This document shows, piece by piece, positions 57,250-64,000 of a stretch of DNA of 64,000 bases. Position 1 is the first letter of the stretch. The number at the start of each line of letters is the position of its first letter. A program made the translations under genes and the position numbers. The stretch comes from Acholoe squamosa. Lineage: Eukaryota > Annelida > Polychaeta > Phyllodocida > Polynoidae. The notes below the pieces were generated by a model that worked only from the letters and a program-made list of their open reading frames with translations, ran no database searches and had not been told where the DNA came from. Location of the stretch: assembly GCA_949317995.1 (NCBI GenBank), contig OX439035.1, forward strand, positions 1,690,681-1,754,680, given 5' to 3'.

Positions 57250-57567
57250 GGGAGTGGTCATTATTTTTCAAGAGGGGGGGTGGTGGGTTTTCGGGCAGAC
57301 GCGCGAAATTTTTTTTACGCCCCCCCTCGACGGCGCTAAAAAAAATTTGCGTCCCCCCGTGCCGGAGGTGCGGAGAGTTTACGCGCCCTCTCTTTGATCT
57401 ATAGTAGCGCGCGGGCTTTTTTGCTAAAAAGAGGGTAAATTTTTTTAGCCCCCCCCCTCAAGAGGGGTCAAAATTTCTTTAGCCCCCCCCCCTCGAGAGG
57501 GGTCAGAATTTTTTACGCCCCCCTCAAACCCACCACCCCCCCCTGTTGATAATAAATGACCACTCCC
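57250..57567. mobile_element. MITE, GGGAGTG family with TTA target duplication, copy 3
   Basis: Ends GGGAGTGGTCATTATTTTTC and GATAATAAATGACCACTCCC, flanked by TTA at 57247-57249 and 57568-57570. Interior dominated by CCCCCC/GGGGGG and AAATTTTTTT runs, as in the other two copies. Confidence 0.88.
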
Positions 57568-57570
57568 TTA

Positions 57571-58100
57571 TTAAATACCTCACGAAGTACGCACACTTTG
57601 TGAATTTAAACATTTGTTATATTAAATCACGGCTGGGGCTTGATAACAATATCCATGGTAGTTTACCACTGTTCTGAGGTTCCGGCAATCCTCACAGAGC
57701 CAAGAGGCTCAATGGAGACTGGGGGATGGGGGGGGGGTAGCCAAAATTTTATGTTTCCCCTAATGGAAACAGGGCGTTCTGCAGGTATATTGGTGTCATA
57801 GCTGTACATAGTTGGGTTTTTCTGGGTTGTTTTTTTTTTTTTTGAAAAACCATTCAGGAGAAAATCCTATTTGAATAAGAAAGTCCACAAATTGAGGGTG
57901 CGTCCTATACGTGAGGATTTACGATATATTCAAAAAGTGTTTTTCCAACACAGTATGCACATAACAGATCTTGTTCTTGCTACTGGCGAGTTACTCAGCA
58001 GGGCGGCATTCATATATCGTGATGACTAAGGTGACATTAAATAATAAAAGCGCCCCCATGTCTGCCATTCACCTGTGTAAATACAAACAGCAATACCTCC
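57571..58100. other. non-coding stretch, nothing recognised
   Basis: Contains G-run (57719-57740) and T-run (57829-57843) tracts. A GGGTGCGTCCTATACGTGAG phrase near 57897 is loosely like the 47-bp array unit at 43.4-45.6 kb. Confidence 0.5.
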
Positions 58101-59055
58101 CTTCCAAACCAACTACCCAACAGTACACAGCCTACAGTACATACAAACATTCATTGTCTGTTTTGTGTCGTTTTTGTCTGTCATACTCAGATACCCTTCC
58201 CAACCCCCCTCCCCCCAACCCACCCCCAACAGTACACAGCCTACAGTACATACAAACATTCATTGTCTGTTTTGTGTCGTTTTTTTCTGTCATACTCAGA
58301 TACCCTTCCCAACCCCCCTCCCCCCAACCCACCCCCAACAGTACACAGCCTACAGTACATACAAACATTCATTGTCTGTTTTGTGTCGTTTTTTTCTGTC
58401 ATACTCAGATACCCTTCCCAACCCCCCTCCCCCCAACCCACCCCCAACAGTACACAGCCTACAGTACATACAAACATTCATTGTCTGTTTTGTGTCGTTT
58501 TTTTCTGTCATACTCAGATACCCTTCCCAACCCCCCTCCCCCCAACCCACCCCCAACAGTACACAGCCTACAGTACATACAAACATTCATTGTCTGTTTT
58601 GTGTTGTTTTTTTCTGTCATACTCAGATACCCTTCCCAACCCCCCTCCCCCCAACCCACCCCCAACAGTACACAGCCTACAGTACATACAAACATTCATT
58701 GTCTGTTTTGTGTCGTTTTTTTCTGTCATACTCAGATACCCTTCCCAACCCCCCTCCCCCCAACCCACCCCCAACAGTACACAGCCTACAGTACATACAA
58801 ACATTCATTGTCTGTTTTGTGTCGTTTTTTTCTGTCATACTCAGATACCCTTCCCAACCCCCCTCCCCCCAACCCACCCCCAACAGTACACAGCCTACAG
58901 TACATACAAACATTCATTGTCTGTTTTGTGTCGTTTTTTTCTGTCATACTCAGATACCCTTCCCAACCCCCCTCCCCCCAACCCATCCCCAACAGTACAC
59001 AGCCTACAGTACATACAAACATTCATTGTCTGTTTTGTGTCGTTTTTTTCTGTCA
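58101..59055. repeat. 109-bp minisatellite
   Basis: Nearly nine direct copies of CAACAGTACACAGCCTACAG, TACATACAAACATTCATTGT, CTGTTTTGTGTCGTTTTTTT, CTGTCATACTCAG, ATACCCTTCCCAACCCCCCT and CCCCCCAACCCACCC. Copies are almost identical, implying recent expansion. The stop-free repeats generate long Pro-rich frames on both strands that are not genes. Each unit carries a strong acceptor-like motif (T-run, CTGTCATACTCAG). Confidence 0.97.
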
Positions 59056-59397
59056 TACACATCATTTACCCACACTCTATTGGCATCCACTCTGAATGGC
59101 AGCTGTCAAAGCGACCTGTCACATAGATCTCAAGTGCTCCCCACTAAGCCAGGGACCATGTATGTGACAGCCTGAGAGGGGCTCTGACTAGGTAGATTGT
59201 TGTTCAGGCTCAGGCAGTTTACTTTATTTCATGTTGAGAACGAGCCTTACTATAGATTTGTATGAGACCACCCATTTCCCAGCAGGGCGTGAAGAAACTA
59301 GATCCCATTCTCCACACCACCATTCTCCAATGTGATGTCATCAAAATAGCCTCAAACCCCTCGACTAAAAATTTAATTCTAAGGGCTCTTTTACCTA
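59056..59397. other. non-coding stretch, nothing recognised
   Basis: No supported feature. Confidence 0.5.
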
Positions 59398-59562
59398 GGG
59401 GCCATCAATAAATGATGTCATGCAAAATTTGACCAATTTTGACCCCCCCCCCTGTCACGTTTTTTGCCAAATTTGCAATGCTGAAGGTATATGGAAAATT
59501 AATTCCGTCACGCCGAGCCTGACCCCCCCCCCTCCAGTGTGAGGCCATTTGTGGATGGCCCC
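59398..59562. mobile_element. short MITE with GGGGCCATC ends
   Basis: GGGGCCATCAATAAATGATG on the left and CATTTGTGGATGGCCCC on the right, flanked by CTA at 59395-59397 and 59563-59565. Two CCCCCCCC tracts lie inside. 165 bp. Confidence 0.8.
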
Positions 59563-59658
59563 CTAGAAACATAAAATAAATACTTGTGGTAGTCAGGCTG
59601 ACAGCGTGACAACCACGCATGAAGAAACAGCCTTTAATGACAAATCATCGTTGAACTC

Positions 59659-59661
<3 letters not shown>

Positions 59662-59738
<77 letters not shown>
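59662..59738. repeat. (TA)n microsatellite
   Basis: About 38 TA dinucleotides. Confidence 0.98.
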
Positions 59739-59741
<3 letters not shown>

Positions 59742-60194
59742 CATCACAGAATCCCTTACTATATTAAAACGTCTTCACTACATAATTATACTCTCCTTGT
59801 TTGAGGAGGATCGGATAAATTATCTTACCTTGCAGATAAAATGATTACTTTTCAGAGAATTGAAATGGATTATCTTTGGTCAGGTAAGTTGATTTGAGAT
59901 TTGATTTCAAGGAAATGGTCTATTTTTACTACATGTCAATAATCATGGACTTAGGTGCTCTGAATAGATTAGACAATAGGCTATTGACGCAGTGGTCTAT
60001 TTATAGCATGATACATGCTGCATAAGGATGTATGGTATATTACAATGGAGGATTGTAGACACACTATGGTTACCATGGTAACCGTGTGTTTGCACCATCT
60101 ATAGGTGTGTATATAGGGCCTAATAAATGACCAGATGGCACAAATCTATAACCATGTCTACCACTGATTACCCCTATAAGGAACGCACAGGCCT
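59739..60194. other. non-coding stretch, nothing recognised
   Basis: ATGGTTACCATGGTAACC near 60066 is a short palindrome; otherwise nothing. Confidence 0.5.
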
Positions 60195-60893
60195 AGTGCA
60201 TTAATGCATCATGGTAGTGCATCACTGCATCATGGTACAGTGCATCAGTGCATCATGGTACAGTGCATTAATGCATCATGGTACAGTGCATCACTGCATC
60301 ATGGTACAGTGCATTAATGCATCATGGTACAGTGCATCAGTGCATCATGGTACAGTGCATCACTGCATCATGGTACAGTGCATTAATGCATCATGGTACA
60401 ATGCATCATGGTACAATGCATCATGGTACAGTGCATCATGGTACAGTGCATCATGGTACAGTGCATCATGGTACAGTGCATCATGGTACAATGCATCATG
60501 GTACAATGCATCATGGTACAGTGCATCATGGTACAGTGCATCATGGTACAGTGCATCATGGTACAGTGCATCATGGTACAGTGCATCATGATACAGTGCA
60601 TCATGGTACAGTGCATCATGGTACAGTGCATCAGTGCATCATGGTACAGTGCATCAGTGCATCATGGTACAGTGCATCAGTGCATCATGGTACAGTGCAT
60701 CATGGTACAGTGCATCATGGTACAGTGCATCATGGTACAGTGCATCATGGTACAGTGCATCATGGTACAGTGCATCATGGTACAGTGCATCATGGTACAG
60801 TGCATCATGGTACAGTGCATCATGGTACAGTGCATCATGGTACAATGCATCATGGTACAGTGCATCATGGTACAGTGCATCATGGTACAGTGG
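60195..60893. repeat. 15-bp minisatellite CATCATGGTACAGTG
   Basis: About 44 units, with longer variants (GCATTAATGCATCATGGTACAGT and GCATCACTGCATCATGGTACAGT) at the left end and again near 60628-60690. The left end GTGCATTAATGCATCATGGT resembles the end of the GATGCATTAATGCATC MITE family. Open frames such as MVQCI repeats or MHHGTV repeats follow from the 15-bp period and are not genes. Confidence 0.95.
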
Positions 60894-60904
60894 AGTTGAT
60901 GCAA

Positions 60905-61345
60905 AAAGGGTCAGCATGATGCACCAATGATGTATCATACATGATGCACCAATGAAGTATCATACATGATGCACCAATGATGTATCATACATGATGCACC
61001 AATGAAGTATCATACATGATGCACCAATGAAGTATCATGCTGACTGAGGACCTGGAGGTATCATGGTCAGCATGATGCACCAATGATGTATCATACATGA
61101 TGCACCAATGAAGTATCATACATGATGCACCAATGATGTATCATACATGATGCACCAATGAAGTATCATACATGATGCACCAATGAAGTATCATGCTGAC
61201 TGAGGACCTGGAGGTATCATGGTCAGCATGATGCACCAATGATGCATCGTACATGATGCACCAATGATACATCATACATGATGCACCAATGATACATCAT
61301 ACATGATGCACCAATGATACTTTATGCATGATACACCAAAAGTGC
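60905..61345. repeat. 25-bp ATGATGCACCAATGAAGTATCATAC array with a larger duplication
   Basis: About 13 units. A block of about 154 bp (five units plus CTGACTGAGGACCTGGAGGT) occurs twice (60910-61063 and 61064-61217). The unit is the MITE-family phrase CATGATGCACCAATGAAG. Confidence 0.92.
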
Positions 61346-61476
61346 ATCATGCTGACCTATTGTTACACTGGTTGTTACCTGGTGACGTGTGTTTACACCT
61401 TGTGTAGTGGTAACTAAGGCAGGTATAACTATTGTCACAGACCACCCCGGGGAGACTGGTCACCAGATGGCCAGGG

Positions 61477-61480
<4 letters not shown>

Positions 61481-61523
<43 letters not shown>
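61481..61523. repeat. (GT)n microsatellite
   Basis: About 21 GT dinucleotides. Confidence 0.98.
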
Positions 61524-61527
<4 letters not shown>

Positions 61528-61544
61528 AGGCATCTTTACATGAT

Positions 61545-61833
61545 GACCAATGGGCATGATGCTTTAATGCATCAGCGGCCCTTAAAGGGATAACGGTCAC
61601 GGGATAACGGTTTATGATGCATTCACACATCGCTACCATTTAACGCCATGATACCAGAATGCATCCCTGGAGACTCACCAGGACTGCATTCATGCATCAT
61701 GCAAGCACCATGGGGGGTCATCATGATGCACAAATGAAGTGCTGCATGGTAGGCAAACTCGCCAGCACTTCATTGGTGCATCATGCTGACCAGTGGGTGT
61801 GATGTACCCCGCAATAGTGGTACTTGGAGGGTT
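61545..61833. mobile_element. MITE, GATGCATTAATGCATC family, rearranged copy
   Basis: GGGCATGATGCTTTAATGCA and GCGGCCCTTAAAGGGATAAC form one end. A second GATAACGG then leads into a body with CATTCATGCATCATGCA and CAGCACTTCATTGGTGCATC, ending GGTACTTGGAGGGTT. It looks like two partial copies abutting. Confidence 0.7.
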
Positions 61834-61961
61834 CATGTACTTACCCCACCATTTATGACCATGTGACACAATATGGTTTATGACATGGCTAATATTTAGT
61901 TACCATCTTTATCCACTCAGTAATCATATAATTACTGTAAGGTATATTCTGTAAGACCTCA

Positions 61962-63000
61962 CATATAAGCTGCTCCTACATATATCAGTACCAGCAACCT
62001 ATGCCGCACCTGGGGTTTATTCACGTCTGGTCTCTGAAGGCATATAAGCTGCTCCTACATATATCAGTACCAGCAACCTATGCCGCACCTGGGGTTTAAT
62101 CACGTCTGGGTCTCTGAAGGCATATAAGCTGCTCCTACATATATCAGTACCAGCAACCTATGCCGCACCTGGGGTTTAATCACGTCTGGGTCTCTGAAGG
62201 CATATAAGCTGCTCCTACATATATCAGTACCAGCAACCTATGCCCCACCTGGGGTTTAAACACGTCTGGGTCTCTGATGGCATATAAGCTGCTCCTACAT
62301 ATATCAGTACCAGCAACCTATGCCCCACCTGGGGTTTAATCACGTCTGGGTCTCTGAAGGCATATAAGCTGCTCCTACATATATCAGTACCAGCAACCTA
62401 TGCCGCACCTGGGGTTTAATCACGTCTGGTCTCTGAAAGCATATAAGCTGCTCCTACATATATCAGTACCAGCAACCTATGCCGCACCTGGGGTTTAATC
62501 ACGTCTGGTCTCTGAAGGCATATAAGCTGCTCCTACATATATCAGTACCAGCAACCTATGCCGCACCTGGGGTTTAATCACGTCTGGGTCTCTGAAGGCA
62601 TATAAGCTGCTCCTACATATATCAGTACCAGCAACCTATGCCGCACCTGGGGTTTAATCACGTCTGGGTCTCTGAAGGCATATAAGCTGCTCCTACATAT
62701 ATCAGTACCAGCAACCTATGCCGCACCTGGGGTTTAAACACGTCTGGGTCTCTGAAGGCATATAAGCTGCTCCTACATATATCAGTACCAGCAACCTATG
62801 CCGCACCTGGGGTTTAATCACGTCTGGGTCTCTGAAGGCATATAAGCTGCTCCTACATATATCAGTACCAGCAACCTATGCCGCACCTGGGGTTTAATCA
62901 CGTCTGGGTCTCTGAAAGCATATAAGCTGCTCCTACATATATCAGTACCAGCAACCTATGCCCCACCTGGGGTTTAATCACGTCTGGGTCTCTGAAGGCA
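61962..63000. repeat. 80-bp minisatellite
   Basis: Thirteen copies of CATATAAGCTGCTCCTACAT, ATATCAGTACCAGCAACCTA, TGCCGCACCTGGGGTTTAAT and CACGTCTGGGTCTCTGAAGG with very few differences, so expansion is recent. CTCCTACATATATCAG is acceptor-like. Confidence 0.97.
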
Positions 63001-63059
63001 AACCTATGCACTGGATTGAGCTGAAATAACTAATTTACAGGTGACTCGTACATATGTAC

Positions 63060-63845
63060 AACTAGTTTTGGGGTGAAACGTGTGCTATAGCGCGAGTCAC
63101 AGTTAGGCCCCTGTGACCTCACAGAGCTGTAACCTGCGGGCAAACATTGCCTACACGTGGTCAGGTAGATACGCCATGAATATATTCTTAGATAAAGATA
63201 TCAAAGATGCTCTTACATTCAACATGTGTCATTTGTTAGATAATTCAGTATTTTACATTCAGAATAATTCCCAAAGACATGATTAGCATGTATATATGTA
63301 AACTGCACGTGGATGAGAAATAGTCACCTTACCCTAAATGTACCCATAGGTCAACCCAGTACATTGGTTTGTTTGCCCACAGAGACCCATAAATAGTAAT
63401 AATTAGTAACTGTAACTCACGCTATGGAACAGTGCAATAGCGTGAGTCATAGCTATTGCTACATCATAGGGTGGTTAGTTGCGGGCAAACATTGCCAACA
63501 CGTGGTCAGACAGCTATACCATGAGAAGGAATCTCTCTAAATATTCCATTTTATTGGATGATACACTGTTAGACAAATATACAAGGACCCCTGTAGGTAC
63601 ATTTCATGTGGAAAAGGACGACGTAGAGATGGAATCCCCTTGTAATTTGAGATAATCACCAATGGGAGATATATTCGTCTTACCTGACATACATCCATGG
63701 GTTAAATTCAGTACATTGGTTTGTTTGCCCAGAGAGACCCATAAATAGTAACAATTAGGAAGTATAACTCACGCTATAACTACCTAAACAATGTTTGTTA
63801 GCAGCTAACCACCCTGTAACGTAGCAGGGGCCTAACTGTAATTGG
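63060..63845. repeat. two-copy 345-bp duplication bounded by inverted CAGTTAGGCCCCTG
   Basis: TGCGGGCAAACATTGCC, ACACGTGGTCAG, CAGTACATTGGTTTGTTTGC and GAGACCCATAAATAGTAA occur in order twice (from about 63135 and 63480). TATAGCGYGAGTCA and its complement TGACTCACGCTAT mark the joints. CAGTTAGGCCCCTG near 63100 is inverted near 63830, so the whole block is a composite palindrome. Confidence 0.8.
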
Positions 63846-64000
63846 TCCTATAGAACCTTTCTCTAAGTGCCCAAACTATGCCCCCAAATGTACAGCATTG
63901 CTTGGGGGAACCAAAGTGAACAATTGGGTAATTATAGCAATGTCTACACCAATTAAATGGAATTTACAAGACTGTTAGTATGCTAAGTACAGGGTAGTTA
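63846..64000. other. end of window, nothing recognised
   Basis: No supported feature. Confidence 0.5.

Noticed and set aside
58094..59175. Proline-rich 280-370-codon frames
   Set aside because: Generated by the 109-bp minisatellite, whose period shifts frame every unit; no initiation or splice context, and both strands are open.
60211..60938. Frames of MVQCI or MHHGTV repeats on both strands
   Set aside because: The 15-bp period keeps all registers open; pure repeat artefact.

Overview
This window is animal nuclear DNA. Coding sequence sits in short exons with GT-AG introns, and most of the 64 kb is microsatellite, minisatellite, inverted-repeat (MITE or foldback) and LINE sequence. No bacterial or viral gene layout is visible. 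My best guess is an invertebrate deuterostome, most likely amphioxus (Branchiostoma). The main reason is that several minisatellites are built from exon edges and splice sites, a pattern I recall (from memory, unverified) being described in amphioxus genes as 'mirage' minisatellites. The species call is inference.

Two host genes can be supported. (1) A plus-strand ankyrin-repeat gene with four coding exons (8381-8599, 29282-29456, 33222-33799, 34470-35051). Splice phases agree at every junction and give a 517-residue protein: ankyrin repeats in exons 1-3 and a Ser/Pro-rich, low-complexity C-terminal tail. Intron 1 is about 20.7 kb and holds a LINE and many repeats. (2) A minus-strand rolling stone-like multipass membrane protein gene with three recognised exons (53291-53024, 52726-52598, 51561-51095); the N-terminal exon or exons were not found. 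The two genes converge, with about 16 kb of repeat-rich DNA between their stop codons.

Layout: 1-8358, flank with an (ACT)n tract and several large palindromic elements; 8359-35051, ankyrin gene with its repeats (44-bp array 8600-10985, 19-bp array to 11840, broken LINE about 14.55-19.30 kb, 37/44-bp arrays 21.1-23.7 kb, 106-bp array 31.4-33.2 kb); 35-49.7 kb, intergenic, with a 2.1-kb foldback element (37112-39212), 54-bp and 47-bp arrays, and MITEs; 49.7-53.3 kb, rolling stone-like gene with a 42-bp array abutting its stop codon; 53.3-64 kb, repeat-rich flank with a dense cluster of TGACTCA motifs, a 109-bp array, GCATCATG-type arrays and an 80-bp array.

Two observations stand out. First, the tandem arrays and short duplications repeatedly copy the edge of a neighbouring exon: the donor of ankyrin exon 1 about 54 times, the acceptor of exon 3 about 16 times, the acceptors of ankyrin exon 2 and rolling stone-like exon B once or a few times, and the stop-codon end of the rolling stone-like gene about 33 times. 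Second, ORF1 of the CR1/Jockey-type LINE carries what looks like a NADAR (YbiA-like, ADP-ribose-related) domain downstream of an RRM-like ORF1p region.
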